DNA of 64,000 bases from positions 1 to 64,000 of the forward strand of contig CAMBBS010000013.1 of the NCBI GenBank assembly GCA_945863875.1. The letters are read 5' to 3'. The stretch comes from Desulfopila aestuarii DSM 18488 (GTDB lineage: Bacteria; Desulfobacterota; Desulfobulbia; Desulfobulbales; Desulfocapsaceae). A model generated the notes under the pieces. That model saw nothing but the letters and a program-made list of their open reading frames with translations. It did no database searches and had not been told where the DNA came from. The translations under genes were made by a program, and so were the position numbers. Positions 1 through 9,239 of this stretch are shown piece by piece. How positions within the stretch are numbered: the first letter of the stretch is position 1; each line of letters starts with the position of its first letter.

Positions 1-275
1 GTGAGTCGTTACAAAGGGCGCATCAAGGAATGGGATGTGGTCAACGAAGGTGTTTATCTCGAAAACGGTCACCCCAACGGATTGCGAACCAGTTATTGGC
101 AACAGATTATTGGCGACGATTACATCGATTCGGCTTTTGTGTGGGCACATAGAGCCGACCCAAGTGCTTATTTGTATTACAATGAGTTTGGTGCCGAAGG
201 AGCCATTTCGTCGGAATATGCAAAGCGCGATACAGTTTATAATTTAATGAAACGATTGTTAGCTCGGGGAATTCC
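1..275 (+). CDS. Fragment of a GH10 endo-1,4-beta-xylanase, joined in frame to an unrelated ABC ATPase
   Basis: The frame is open from the first base, so the 5' end is missing. The translation matches the middle of glycoside hydrolase family 10. It contains RYKGRIKEWDVVNE, where the final Glu is the family's acid/base catalyst, then YWQQIIGDDYIDSAF and a LYYNEF segment, and it stops at LLARGIP just where GH10 proteins continue with a conserved HGVG-like stretch. Past about base 275 the protein abruptly becomes an ABC-transporter ATPase. This piece is richer in A+T and in TTA/TTG leucine codons than the following genes and looks Bacteroidetes-like, which is a codon-use impression only. A GH10-ABC fusion makes no biochemical sense. 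An assembly or cloning chimera is the most likely explanation, with rearrangement a distant second. Confidence 0.75.
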
Positions 276-873
276 CGCCCTGGTTCTCGAGCCCTCGGTA
301 TTACTCCTTGACGAACCACTGAGTAATCTCGACGCGGAGCTTCGCCGGCAGATGCGGGAACTGATCCGCAGCGTGCAAGGCCAGACCGGAACGACCATGC
401 TCTTTGTCACCCACGACCAGAGTGAGGCCTTTGCCATCAGTGACCGGATCTGCCTCCTGCTCGACGGCAGCCTGCGCCAGACCGGCACGCCGATGGAGCT
501 CTTCTATCAACCGGCCGATATTGATGTCGCCCGGTTTTTTGGCTGTACGAATTTCATGCATGGCAAAATCCGCAACGGCCTCTTCGCCAGTGACCTGGGC
601 AGCTGCCCGACATCCCTTGGCGATTGTCCAGAGGCTACAGCGATGATCAGGCCGGAGGATATCATGCTTTCTTGCCAAAAAAAAGACAACACCACCGCCG
701 GCAAGATAAGCGCGCTGCAATTTGAGGGCTCGACAACCCGCCTCTATGTCGAGACTGCCGGCATAACTTTTACCGTGGTCAGCCTCCGCGCCGATTTTCG
801 CCCGGAACAAGTCGTCTGGCTGCATTTCCCCCCGGAGCGACTGCATATTTTTGCCAAGGCCGAGGCATCATGA
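276..873 (+). CDS. ABC transporter ATP-binding protein, N-terminus missing
   Basis: This is the C-terminal two thirds of an importer ATPase of the PotA/FbpC/MalK type. Visible are the Walker B and D-loop (VLLLDEPLSNLD), the H-loop (FVTHDQSEA), a typical GTPMELFYQPAD segment and a C-terminal TOBE-like domain (about the last 120 residues, with AMIRPEDI). Walker A, the Q-loop and the LSGGQ signature are absent because the upstream part has been replaced by the GH10 fragment. The true gene probably resumes within a segment equivalent to ARALVLEPS. Its stop overlaps the start of the next gene by 4 bases, so it was the last transporter gene of an operon that continues with the kinase and transferases. 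The substrate cannot be read from what remains. Confidence 0.8.
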
Positions 874-1907
874 AGCGACCCCGCGACCCTTTTGCTCACT
901 ACCTTGTCAGGGTACAGCATTACCTGCGGGAGCAGTGCTGGGATGACGTGCCGACGATGGCCGGACAGCAATTCACCGTCGCCCCGCTGGCCAAGGGCGA
1001 ATATAACCTCAACTACCTTTTGCAATCGGCACAGACCCACCTGGTCTTTCGCGTCAATATGGCCAGCCAGATCAACCGGCAGGACCAGATTATCTATGAA
1101 TACAAGGCACTGCAGCTTTTGCAGCACTCAGGAGTTACCCCGATCCCCTGTTTTGTCGACGACGGTCGCCGCCTCATCGACCGGGGCATCTCGATCCTAC
1201 AGTATCTACCGGGGGCTCCGCTCGACTACCAGCTCGATCTGGCCGGAGCGGCAAAAACCCTGGCAACTGTCCACCAGGTGGAGGTTGCCAACTCGGACAA
1301 TCATCTGATTGTTGAACGAGAACCCCTGTCGCTGATCTATGACGAATGCGTCGGCCTGCTGCAGACCTACTTGAGCTCGGAGCTGGCCGATCCGGATATT
1401 TGTCGCTTTCTCCGCGAGGTGACCGCCTGGGCGGCAGCGGCAAAGGCAAAAGAGCAGTATTTTCTTGACGATCCGTTGTGGTGCATTGTCAACACCGAGG
1501 TCAATTCCAGGAATTTTATTGTCAACCGCGCCAGTCAGACAATCCACCTCATCGACTGGGAGATGCCGCGCTGGGGAGACCCTTCAACCGATCTCTGCCA
1601 TTTCTGCTCGCCGCTCACCACACTGTGGAAAACCAGCTTTTGTTTTGTCCCCAAATCCATTGCTCTTTTTCTCGACGCCTACGCGCACTCTATTCGCTCG
1701 GCCCACCTGCGCAACACCCTGGAAGACCGCATGCGACTCAAATTCCCCTTTATTCTGCTGCGCGGCATCTCCTGGTCAGCCATGGCCTGGATCGCTTACC
1801 AGACCGGCTACAACGGCATCCACAACGAGGACACCCGACGAAAACTGCAAGAGTATATGGATCTTGCCTTCATTCGCTCTCTCTTTGAACCGTTCATGAA
1901 AAGCTGA
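870..1907 (+). CDS. APH/choline-kinase-like phosphotransferase
   Basis: A 345-residue protein of the aminoglycoside/choline phosphotransferase fold. The N-terminal lobe has the nucleotide-contact pattern LAKGEYNLNYLL and VFRVN. The catalytic-loop equivalent is VNTEVNSRNFIV near residue 210, in place of the usual HGDxxxxN, and the metal-binding motif is LIDWEMPRWGDPSTDL. The canonical catalytic HGD is therefore altered, although the Asn and the downstream D are kept. It overlaps the ABC ATPase by 4 bases and is followed after 15 bases by a TIGR04282-type transferase, so it belongs to the same operon. A small-molecule kinase acting on the imported substrate is plausible, but the substrate is unknown. 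There is nothing to suggest antibiotic resistance. Confidence 0.75.
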   Translation: MKRPRDPFAHYLVRVQHYLREQCWDDVPTMAGQQFTVAPLAKGEYNLNYLLQSAQTHLVFRVNMASQINRQDQIIYEYKALQLLQHSGVTPIPCFVDDGRRLIDRGISILQYLPGAPLDYQLDLAGAAKTLATVHQVEVANSDNHLIVEREPLSLIYDECVGLLQTYLSSELADPDICRFLREVTAWAAAAKAKEQYFLDDPLWCIVNTEVNSRNFIVNRASQTIHLIDWEMPRWGDPSTDLCHFCSPLTTLWKTSFCFVPKSIALFLDAYAHSIRSAHLRNTLEDRMRLKFPFILLRGISWSAMAWIAYQTGYNGIHNEDTRRKLQEYMDLAFIRSLFEPFMKS

Positions 1908-1922
1908 AACGACTCCAAAATT

Positions 1923-2558
1923 ATGTACACCAACAGCCGACTGCTGCTTTTTACCAGATATCCCGAAGCGGGAAAAACCAAGACCAGGCTTATACCACAA
2001 CTCGGCGCCGACGGTGCCGCCCTGCTGCAAAAGCGCCTTACCGAGAGAGTGGTCGTGCAAACACAGCTGCTTGCCAAGCGATGCGGTACGCAAACTATCG
2101 TGCACTATAGCGGCGGCACCAGGGAAGAAATGATTTCCTGGCTGGGACCGGTGCGCTGCGTTGCCCAGACGACGGGGGATCTCGGCCAACGCATGCGTGC
2201 TGCCTTTGCCCACAGCTTTATAGAAGGGGTGGAAACGGCCGTGCTTGTCGGCAGCGATATTCCGGATATCAGTGCGGACCTTCTGCATCAGGCCTTTCAC
2301 TACCTGCTCGGCGGCAAAGAGGTGGTCATAGGTCCGAGTCAAGACGGCGGCTATTATCTCGTTGGCCTCGTCGCCCGGTGCGCAGCACAGCTCCTGCCTC
2401 TTCTTTTTGACCAAATGCCCTGGTCGAGCACGAACCTTTTTACTGTTACCAAGGCTCGTCTGCGCCAGGCAGGCTATGATGCCGCCACCCTGCCTGTTCT
2501 GCGCGACATCGACCTGCCCGCCGACCTGTCCTTGGCGCAACACCATGGTTTGCTATGA
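1923..2558 (+). CDS. TIGR04282-like (DUF2064) sugar/nucleotidyl transferase
   Basis: A 211-residue GT-A-like protein. Its N-terminus (LLLFTRYPEAGKTKTRLIP) has the KTRL signature of nucleotidyl-transferase-like enzymes, followed by VLVGSDIPDI (the DxD-like acidic site) and GPSQDGGYYLVGL. These are hallmarks of the TIGR04282 family, called rSAM/selenodomain-associated transferase 1 or the arsenosugar-type transferase family. It overlaps the next gene by 4 bases. In many genomes TIGR04282 and TIGR04283 members sit side by side, as here. The acceptor and donor are not known for this pair. Confidence 0.82.
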   Translation: MYTNSRLLLFTRYPEAGKTKTRLIPQLGADGAALLQKRLTERVVVQTQLLAKRCGTQTIVHYSGGTREEMISWLGPVRCVAQTTGDLGQRMRAAFAHSFIEGVETAVLVGSDIPDISADLLHQAFHYLLGGKEVVIGPSQDGGYYLVGLVARCAAQLLPLLFDQMPWSSTNLFTVTKARLRQAGYDAATLPVLRDIDLPADLSLAQHHGLL

Positions 2559-3298
2559 GTTTCGCTCTTTCGATCATCATCCCCACCCTGAACGAAGAAC
2601 AAGTTCTCGGCCAAACCCTTGCCCGGCTCGAAGACCCAAAAAACTCCAAGGTGATCGAGGTGATTGTCGCCGACGGGGGCAGCAGCGACACAACGCTGGC
2701 CTTGGCTGAGAAATTCGGCTGCAGAACCATTATCAGCGCAAAAGGGCGGGGCAGACAGATGAATGCGGGAGCTGCGACGGCAGAAGGCGAGGTGTTGCTT
2801 TTCCTGCACGCGGACACCCTGCTGCCGGATAACTTTTCACGACGCATCCTTGACACCGTCCGCCTGCCATCCTTTGCCGCCGGCGCCTTTTCCCTGGCCA
2901 TCGACAGTCCTGCAAGAAGCCTTGCGACCATTGCCTGGTTCGCCAATCTGCGCTCTCGCTTGCTGCAGCTGCCCTATGGTGATCAGGCGCTTTTTGTCAG
3001 CAAAAAGATGTTTGACGCCATAGGTGGATTTCCCGAGATGGCCATAATGGAGGATTTCGTTTTTATACGGAATCTAAAAAAAGCGGGCAAGATCATCATC
3101 CTGTCGGAGCGGGCCACAACCTCGGCCCGTCGCTGGGAAAATATCGGTATCGTGCGCACAACCCTCATCAACCAGGCCATCGTTTGCGGCCATAGCCTCG
3201 GCGTCCCTGCAACCACCCTTGCCGGATGGTATCGTCGCATGCGCGGGGTCGGCAGACAGCCCCAAGGTAGAGAAGAAAGCAGGAAAGAAAAACCATAG
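2555..3298 (+). CDS. TIGR04283-like family 2 glycosyltransferase
   Basis: A 247-residue GT2 protein. It starts with LSIIIPTLNEEQVLGQTLARL. The nucleotide-sugar site is VADGGSSDTT, and the divalent metal DxD equivalent is LLFLHADTLLP, followed by the AMNAGA-like segment GRGRQMNAGA. A C-terminal acceptor region (GDQALFVSKKMFDAIGGFPEMAIMEDFVF) completes the family pattern of TIGR04283 (rSAM/selenodomain-associated transferase 2). It is translationally coupled to the TIGR04282-like gene by an ATGA overlap. It is the last gene of the ABC/kinase/transferase operon, followed by about 165 bases of AT-rich intergenic DNA. The product is unknown. Confidence 0.82.
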   Translation: MSFALSIIIPTLNEEQVLGQTLARLEDPKNSKVIEVIVADGGSSDTTLALAEKFGCRTIISAKGRGRQMNAGAATAEGEVLLFLHADTLLPDNFSRRILDTVRLPSFAAGAFSLAIDSPARSLATIAWFANLRSRLLQLPYGDQALFVSKKMFDAIGGFPEMAIMEDFVFIRNLKKAGKIIILSERATTSARRWENIGIVRTTLINQAIVCGHSLGVPATTLAGWYRRMRGVGRQPQGREESRKEKP

Positions 3299-3463
3299 CG
3301 GACATGCTCATTTCGCGCCGTTGATATTCAATAATTTCAGGGCGCTAAAAAACAAATATTTTCATTCCCGCGCTAACACTTTTTTTTTTCAGAGGATATA
3401 CTACCTCGTACCATTAATTTTGCGGTTTTGAATCCATTCCCATGACTTAATAAGGAAAAAAAG

Positions 3464-5518
3464 ATGTTCAACAAGCTGAAAAATATGCAATTCACCACCA
3501 AACTCTTTGTAGCCGTGGTGTGTATCTCCGCCGTCTCCATCCTGATAACCTCGGGCAACGCCATCAGGATGGCCAACAACGGCCTTTTTACCCTGGGAGA
3601 AGATGCAATCAAGGATATCCATCAAAGTGCCTATAACTCCCTGCTCATGTACGATAAAAACATGCGGTTGAAACTCGATGGCGACCTGCTCCTCCTGGAA
3701 CAGCAACTGAAATCAAAAGGGGCCATCTTTCTCGACGAAGGGAAAATGCGCCAGGAAACACTGGTCAACCAGATTACCGGGGACACAACAACCAGGGAAA
3801 TCCCCCACCTGCAGGTGGGCGTCCTTTATATTAACGGTTATTACGATATCGTCGACAACATTGAAGCCATCTCCGGCTCTTCAGCGACTATTTTTCAATT
3901 GGTCGACGATAAACTCCTGCGCATCTCCACCACCGTAAAAAAACTGGACGGCCAGCGAGCGATCGGCACCTATATTCCTTCCGACAGCCCGGTGTACAAG
4001 GCCATCATGCAGGGAGAAACCTTCCGAGGCAAGGCTTACGTCGTCAACAACTGGTACCTGACCGCCTATACCCCCCTGCGCGATATGGACGATGAGATAG
4101 TCGGGGCAATCTATGTCGGACAGGTGATGCTCAACTCGCAGGTGAAAGACTTCATCTCCAAGACCCAAATAGGCCCAGGCTATTTCTTCGTGTATGAGGA
4201 CTCAGGAAAAATCCTCATTCACCCAACGCTGGATGAGAAAACAAACCTGTATGAACTGCTGCCCCAATTTAAAGATTTCAAGGAAGGTTTCATCAGATAC
4301 GACTGGAAGGGAGACGAGAAAGCCACCTACGTCAAAAACCTCGAGGCCTGGGGGGTCTATCTGGCCGTCGGACTAAACAGAGATGATATTCTTAAAGGCC
4401 TGGATGTGACCATGCTGCGTAACAACCTGCTGGTTGGACTGCTTGTCATTGCCGCGGGCATTCTAGTCACCATTTTCCTGGTCCGCTCCATCAACAAACC
4501 CCTGAAGGAACTGGCGACAAAAAGTGTCCGCGTGGGCGATGGCGATTACACTATCAATTTTGCCTCGGAGAACAAGGATGCCATCGGCCAGCTGACCAAT
4601 TCCCTTGGCATCATGGTCGCCAAATCGAAAGATATGCTGCAGGATATCATCATCTCCTCCCAGGCACTGGCCGCGGCGTCACAACAACTGGCCGACATTT
4701 CCGAGCATATGGTCACCAATGCCGACGCAACTACGGCCATTGCCGACCAGGCTGCGGTGAATGCCGGGGAGGTATCGGACAACATGGACTCGGTCTCCGC
4801 GGCGATGGAGGAATCAACGGTCAATCTGGATATGATCGCCTCGGCTTCGGAAGAGATGGGCAATACCATCAGGGAGATCGCCGAAAACAGTTCGCGGGCA
4901 CGCCTTACCACCGAACAGGCGGTGATCAGTGCCAAAAAATCTCATGAGGGTGTCCAGGAACTTGGTGAAGCTGCCCGGTCAATCGGCACGGTGACCGAGA
5001 CAATCACCGAGATTTCCGAACAGACCAACCTGCTGGCCCTGAACGCCACCATCGAGGCGGCAAGGGCGGGAGAAGCCGGCAAAGGTTTCGCGGTCGTTGC
5101 CAATGAAATAAAAGAACTGGCCAAGGAAACCGCCGCCGCAACCAGTAAAATTAAAGCAGCCATCGACGAAATCCAGAAACAGACCGGTACCACCGTCAAG
5201 GATATTGAAACCATTACGACGGTCATCAGCGACGTCAATGACATCGTCACCACCATCGTTACCGCGGTGGAGGAACAGTCGATCACCACCAATGAGATTG
5301 TCAGCAACGTGACCCAGGCCTCGACCGGCATCATGGAGATCAACCACAACGTCGCCAACAGCAGCCAGATGACCACGATGATGTCGGAAAATGTCGGACA
5401 AGTCAAAGCACGGTCCATTGAGGTAAAGGAGAACAGCCAGCAGATCCGCGCCTCGGCCGATGAACTGTCCACGCTGTCGGACAAACTCACCCGGCTAGTG
5501 GCAAAATTTAAAATTTGA
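3464..5518 (+). CDS. Methyl-accepting chemotaxis protein with Cache sensor, HAMP and signalling domain
   Basis: A 684-residue transmembrane chemoreceptor. An N-terminal membrane segment covers about residues 10-32. A periplasmic Cache-type sensor (Cache_3/Cache_2-like, with [22 protein letters not shown] and [18 protein letters not shown]) runs to about residue 310. A second membrane helix lies near 322-345, then HAMP (about 345-400) and the MCP signalling domain, whose conserved hairpin tip reads [21 protein letters not shown]. No CheW or CheR tether is seen at the C-terminus. The start is supported by AAGGAAAAAAAG upstream of the ATG. Cache receptors of this type often sense small carboxylates or amino acids; the ligand here is unknown. 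Confidence 0.95.
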   Translation: MFNKLKNMQFTTKLFVAVVCISAVSILITSGNAIRMANNGLFTLGEDAIKDIHQSAYNSLLMYDKNMRLKLDGDLLLLEQQLKSKGAIFLDEGKMRQETLVNQITGDTTTREIPHLQVGVLYINGYYDIVDNIEAISGSSATIFQLVDDKLLRISTTVKKLDGQRAIGTYIPSDSPVYKAIMQGETFRGKAYVVNNWYLTAYTPLRDMDDEIVGAIYVGQVMLNSQVKDFISKTQIGPGYFFVYEDSGKILIHPTLDEKTNLYELLPQFKDFKEGFIRYDWKGDEKATYVKNLEAWGVYLAVGLNRDDILKGLDVTMLRNNLLVGLLVIAAGILVTIFLVRSINKPLKELATKSVRVGDGDYTINFASENKDAIGQLTNSLGIMVAKSKDMLQDIIISSQALAAASQQLADISEHMVTNADATTAIADQAAVNAGEVSDNMDSVSAAMEESTVNLDMIASASEEMGNTIREIAENSSRARLTTEQAVISAKKSHEGVQELGEAARSIGTVTETITEISEQTNLLALNATIEAARAGEAGKGFAVVANEIKELAKETAAATSKIKAAIDEIQKQTGTTVKDIETITTVISDVNDIVTTIVTAVEEQSITTNEIVSNVTQASTGIMEINHNVANSSQMTTMMSENVGQVKARSIEVKENSQQIRASADELSTLSDKLTRLVAKFKI

Positions 5519-5545
5519 TGGCGTCATAAAAACGCTGATCCTCCC

Positions 5546-6961
5546 ATGCAAACATTTCACTATGATTTCATAATCATCGGCACCGGCCCCGCCGGGCTGG
5601 CCGCAGCAATGACTGCCTGCAATTCAGGGAAAAAGGTTCTCATTCTGGAAAAGGAGGACTCCCTCGGCGGCGTGTGCGTCAATACCGGCACCTTTCCCAG
5701 CAAGACCCTGCGGGAAGCGGTTCTGCATCTCACCGGCCATTTGAAGCGCAAGGTATTTGCCGAGGATTACTGCTCCACCCATGATGGGGAAATTTCCATG
5801 GAACGGCTGCAGCAGAGACTGCATCACGTGCGCATCGAGGAACAGGCGATTATCTCCGGGCAACTTGAACGTAACGGCATCGATATTCTCCGCGGAAATG
5901 GCCGTTTTGCCGATCCCCGGACTATTCTTGTCGAGCAGCTAAACAAGAAAGAAGAAATTCGCATAGAGGGTGACCGGATTCTCATTGCCACCGGGTCGCA
6001 GCCACGCAATCCGCCATCCGTGCCCTTCGACCATAAAGTCATCGTCGATTCGACTTCCATTCTGAAGATCAACCAGATTCCCAGGAGTCTGATCATTCTC
6101 GGCGGTGGGGTGATCGGTTCCGAATACGCCACCATCTTTGCCGCGCTTGGCGTCAAGGTGACCCTGCTTGACAGGGGTGACCGGCTGCTGAAATTTCTCG
6201 ACCATGAAATCTCCGCCGAGCTGCAGAAAAATTTTCCCCAAGGCAATGTCGAGTATATCCCGAAATGCGGCGACTTCAAGATCGAAAAAAATAGTCAGGG
6301 AGCCCAGGTAACCCTGGCTGACGATCGGGTTATCAGCGCCGACTGCCTCTTTTTCGCCCTCGGCCGCGAGGCGAACACGGCGAGCCTGTCCCTTGAAAAT
6401 GCAGGAATCCGCCTCAACGAACATCATTATATTGAGGTGAACGAATTATACCAGACCTCAACTCCCGATATTTATGCGGTGGGTGATGTGATCGGCTGGC
6501 CGAGCCTGGCCGCCACCTCCATCGTTCAAGGGCGGCTGGCGGCTCTGAACGCGTTGAAACTGCGGGTCGAATCATTTCCGAAGATCTTTCCATTCGGCAT
6601 ATACACCATCCCGGAAATCTCCTATGTCGGCATCACTGAAGAGGAGGCAAACGCCAGAGGCTACAAGATAGTTATCGGCAGGTGCAGATACGCCGAGCTG
6701 CCCCGGGGCCAGATCTCCGGGGAATGTGAAGGCATGCTGAAGATGATTGTCCATGCGGACACCCGTGAAATTCTCGGGGTGCATATCCTCGGCGGCGGGG
6801 CAACCGAGGTAATCCACATCGCCCAGATTGCTCTCATCCATAATGCCAAAATCGATATCTTTCTTGATAACATCTTTAATTATCCGACCTACTCTGAGGC
6901 CTTGAAAATCGCTGCCTTTTCCGCATCCAACAAGATCAGCAACACGCATATCGAGCTGTAA
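5546..6961 (+). CDS. sthA: Soluble pyridine nucleotide transhydrogenase-like flavoprotein
   Basis: A 471-residue class I flavin disulfide reductase-fold enzyme. The FAD motif is GTGPAG (12-17) and the NAD(P) motif is GGGVIGSEYA near residue 190. A second FAD-contact motif is STPDIYAVGDVIG, and a C-terminal dimerisation domain follows. The redox loop reads GGVCVNTGTFPSK. It has only the first Cys (C44) of the CxxxxC pair, the second position being Thr. That is characteristic of SthA-type transhydrogenases and argues against dihydrolipoamide dehydrogenase or mercuric reductase. It would transfer hydride between NADPH and NAD+. The gene starts 27 bases after the chemoreceptor, so the two may be cotranscribed. 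It is followed by an IS605 relic. Confidence 0.87.
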   Translation: MQTFHYDFIIIGTGPAGLAAAMTACNSGKKVLILEKEDSLGGVCVNTGTFPSKTLREAVLHLTGHLKRKVFAEDYCSTHDGEISMERLQQRLHHVRIEEQAIISGQLERNGIDILRGNGRFADPRTILVEQLNKKEEIRIEGDRILIATGSQPRNPPSVPFDHKVIVDSTSILKINQIPRSLIILGGGVIGSEYATIFAALGVKVTLLDRGDRLLKFLDHEISAELQKNFPQGNVEYIPKCGDFKIEKNSQGAQVTLADDRVISADCLFFALGREANTASLSLENAGIRLNEHHYIEVNELYQTSTPDIYAVGDVIGWPSLAATSIVQGRLAALNALKLRVESFPKIFPFGIYTIPEISYVGITEEEANARGYKIVIGRCRYAELPRGQISGECEGMLKMIVHADTREILGVHILGGGATEVIHIAQIALIHNAKIDIFLDNIFNYPTYSEALKIAAFSASNKISNTHIEL

Positions 6962-7056
6962 CAAAAAGATATCCATGCACGACACCAGTTGCTGCCGGCA
7001 CAAAAGCGCCTCCTGCCCCCTGACTTCCCTAAATTGCAGTCCGACAGAAACTGTAC

Positions 7057-7130
7057 CCAAAACGCGCCGTAAAGCCAGGTCCTTCAGGTCGGCGCTACAA
7101 GGCCTAAGCTGGTACTCCGGTATCTGGTCA
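7057..7130 (-). repeat. IS605-type element end, copy 1
   Basis: Read on the minus strand, this ~70-base segment carries an imperfect stem around GACCTGAAGGACC and finishes with GGCGCGTTTTGG. A very similar segment occurs at 40283-40352. The pattern (hairpin then GCGCGTTTTGG) is typical of an IS200/IS605-family terminus, here attached directly to the tnpA remnant. Confidence 0.55.
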
Positions 7131-7199
7131 CAAAGACCAGATGGACGTGCATATTGAAAATGCAATGTCTTCGGTTCGAATCTCGTTGTTTTTCTCCAT
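7084..7199 (-). pseudogene. tnpA (Y1 HUH transposase) N-terminal remnant
   Basis: The minus strand starts at the ATG at 7199 and encodes MEKNNEIRTED. After a frame slip near 7155 it continues as RHCIFNMHVHLVFVTRYR, which is the conserved N-terminus of IS200/IS605 TnpA transposases. The catalytic Tyr and HUH regions are missing: the reading jumps straight into the element-end repeat. The remnant is divergent from the tnpB remnant to its right, the arrangement of IS605. Confidence 0.7.
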
Positions 7200-7256
7200 A
7201 GACCAATGTATAATTAAACCTACAAAGACACGCAAGGCATATAAATAGAGACTGAA

Positions 7257-7765
7257 GGTCAAACAAGATCAAAAGAATCCGCAGCGGTTTCCCCGGTTCA
7301 AGAAAAAAGGCCAGGGCGTCGATTCCTTTCGATACCCGCAAGGTTTCAAGCTGGATGGGGATCGGGTTTTCCTGCCCAGGAGAGGATGGGTTCGGTTTAT
7401 CAACAGCCGGGAGATCGAGGGAACACCGGGAAATGTCACCGTGTCCAGGCGGGGGGATCACTGGTCTGTCTCGATTCAGACCGAGCGGCAAGCTGCGAAC
7501 CAAGACATCCATCCGCCTCTTCCGTCGGGATCGAGTTTCGCAGGCAACTTGAGTACACGCTCGCCTGGCATGCGGTTTCGAGGAACACGCCGATCTGGTT
7601 GGCGCCATACATATCAAAAGGGCAGGACATGCCCGTTTCGCCTGTGAAGTGCGTGATGCCGTCATGCCGCCAGCAGCAGGAATCCACCAAAGCAACTGCT
7701 CTGAAGCCTATGCTCATGGGTCGGTGCTGGTGCAATCCTCGGTCTTCAGGCCGGGGAGAATGTCA
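7257..7765 (+). pseudogene. Degenerate TnpB (RNA-guided nuclease) remnant and right-end stem
   Basis: Several frames together give a decayed TnpB. FPRFKKKGQGVDSFRYPQG and GTPGNVTVSRRGDHWSVSIQ are the mid-N-terminal wedge/REC part. In another frame near 7600, ADLVGAIHIKRAGHARFACE is the extreme C-terminus after RuvC-III. The catalytic centre is deleted. The segment ends with CCTCGGTCTTCAGGCCGGGG and AGAATGTCAA, the classic right-end stem that also forms the 3' scaffold of TnpB omega (re)RNA. No intact reading frame remains. About 100 bases follow before aroC. Confidence 0.75.
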
Positions 7766-7875
7766 AAGACATTGATTTCATAGACACTGCAGCAAACCAA
7801 AACGCATTCATCGGTTGCAGGAACCTTTTTGTAACTTTAGGGTAACATCAGCCATTATTGAGAGGAGAATTCTTC

Positions 7876-8970
7876 ATGTCGAGCAGTTTCGGTACACTCT
7901 TTCGTATAAGTACTTTTGGTGAGTCCCATTGTAAAGCAGTCGGGGTCGTCATTGATGGCTGCCCGCCGGGGCTTTCGCTCGCGGCAGAAGACATTCAGCC
8001 GCAACTCAACCGGCGGCGCCCCGGCCAGAGTGCCCTGTCGACGGACAGGCAGGAGGCCGACCAGGTCATTATCCTGTCCGGCACGGAGAACGGTAAAACC
8101 TTGGGCACACCCATTGCCCTGCAGGTGGCCAACAAGGATCAGCGGCCGCAGGATTATGGTACGATGCGCGACATCCCCCGTCCCTCCCATGCCGACTATA
8201 CCTACCAGATGAAATATGGCATCAGGGCATCTTCCGGCGGCGGGAGGTCAAGCGCCAGGGAGACCATCGGTACAGTTGCCTCGGGGGCGGTCGCCGACAA
8301 AATTCTGCGGGAAAAATTCCATATCGAGATCGTCGCCTGGGTCAGCAGTGTTGGGGAAATCGATGCCGGCCCGATAGACAGCAAGGCCATTACCCGACCC
8401 GACGTCGATGCCACGGTCATCCGCTGTCCGGATCATGCCGCCGCCGCAAAAATGGCGAAAGTGGTCGCGGAACTGAAAGAAAAGGGTGACTCGGTGGGTG
8501 GTATTGTCTCCTGCGTTATCCGCAATGTACCAGTTGGCCTGGGCGAGCCAACCTATGAGAAACTTGAGGCAAAACTGGCTCAGGCCATGCTGGCCATCCC
8601 GGCGACGAAAGGTTTTGAAATCGGTTCAGGCTTTGCGGGCACACGAATGCGCGGCTCCGAACACAACGACCCTTTTACCCAGAAAGGTGGACGGCTGGGG
8701 ACAACCACCAATAATTCGGGAGGGGTGCAGGGCGGGATCAGCAATGGCGAGCCGATAGAGCTGCGCATCGCCTTCAAACCACCAGCAACCATCTCCCTGC
8801 CCCAGAATACCGTGGATTTTGCAGGGGAAGCGGCGATACTTGAGGCAAAAGGACGCCACGATCCATGCGTCGTCGCCAGAGCCGTACCCATTGTCGAGGG
8901 GATGGCCGCCCTGGTCATTCTTGATATGCTTCTTCGTCAGGAGGCGCGCAAGGCCGTGCAATTTCGTTAG
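7876..8970 (+). CDS. aroC: Chorismate synthase
   Basis: A 364-residue enzyme that converts 5-enolpyruvylshikimate-3-phosphate to chorismate, using reduced FMN as cofactor. Family signatures are all present: [18 protein letters not shown] near the start (first His of the pair), the long [17 protein letters not shown] loop, [10 protein letters not shown], and the C-terminal [16 protein letters not shown] with the second conserved His. The start at 7876 is preferred over the in-frame TTG at 7858 because GAGAGGAG lies just upstream of the ATG. It is a stand-alone gene between the IS605 relic and a chloride channel gene, with no other shikimate-pathway gene nearby. Confidence 0.96.
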   Translation: MSSSFGTLFRISTFGESHCKAVGVVIDGCPPGLSLAAEDIQPQLNRRRPGQSALSTDRQEADQVIILSGTENGKTLGTPIALQVANKDQRPQDYGTMRDIPRPSHADYTYQMKYGIRASSGGGRSSARETIGTVASGAVADKILREKFHIEIVAWVSSVGEIDAGPIDSKAITRPDVDATVIRCPDHAAAAKMAKVVAELKEKGDSVGGIVSCVIRNVPVGLGEPTYEKLEAKLAQAMLAIPATKGFEIGSGFAGTRMRGSEHNDPFTQKGGRLGTTTNNSGGVQGGISNGEPIELRIAFKPPATISLPQNTVDFAGEAAILEAKGRHDPCVVARAVPIVEGMAALVILDMLLRQEARKAVQFR

Positions 8971-9239
8971 GAGGTTGGCCAGAGAAAAGGCCGACGAAAA
9001 TTTCCTCCTGAGCCAAATTCGCCTGTTTGGGCATATGCTCAATAAAAACTTATTGAATCTCTTGGCGGAAAGCAGTATTAATTCCTGGTTCAGGGCTGAA
9101 GATACGTGTGCCTTTTTATAGGTATACCGCCCCATCGTATCCCCCTACACCCTTTTATTACGGCGGTTGAGCTGTCGGTTGTCGGCATCACATCATAGAG
9201 CAGACGCAACGGCACTGTTTTTCCCTGACGGAACCCTAA

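Noticed and set aside
5546-6961. Dihydrolipoamide dehydrogenase or mercuric reductase
   Set aside because: The redox loop is CVNTGT, with only one Cys of the required pair, so a transhydrogenase is favoured.
7165-7200. A tRNA 3'-end-like string (GGTTCGAATCTC ... TCTCCA)
   Set aside because: The T-stem arms do not pair and no upstream cloverleaf exists. The same bases read on the minus strand as the tnpA N-terminus, and they recur at 16550-16576.
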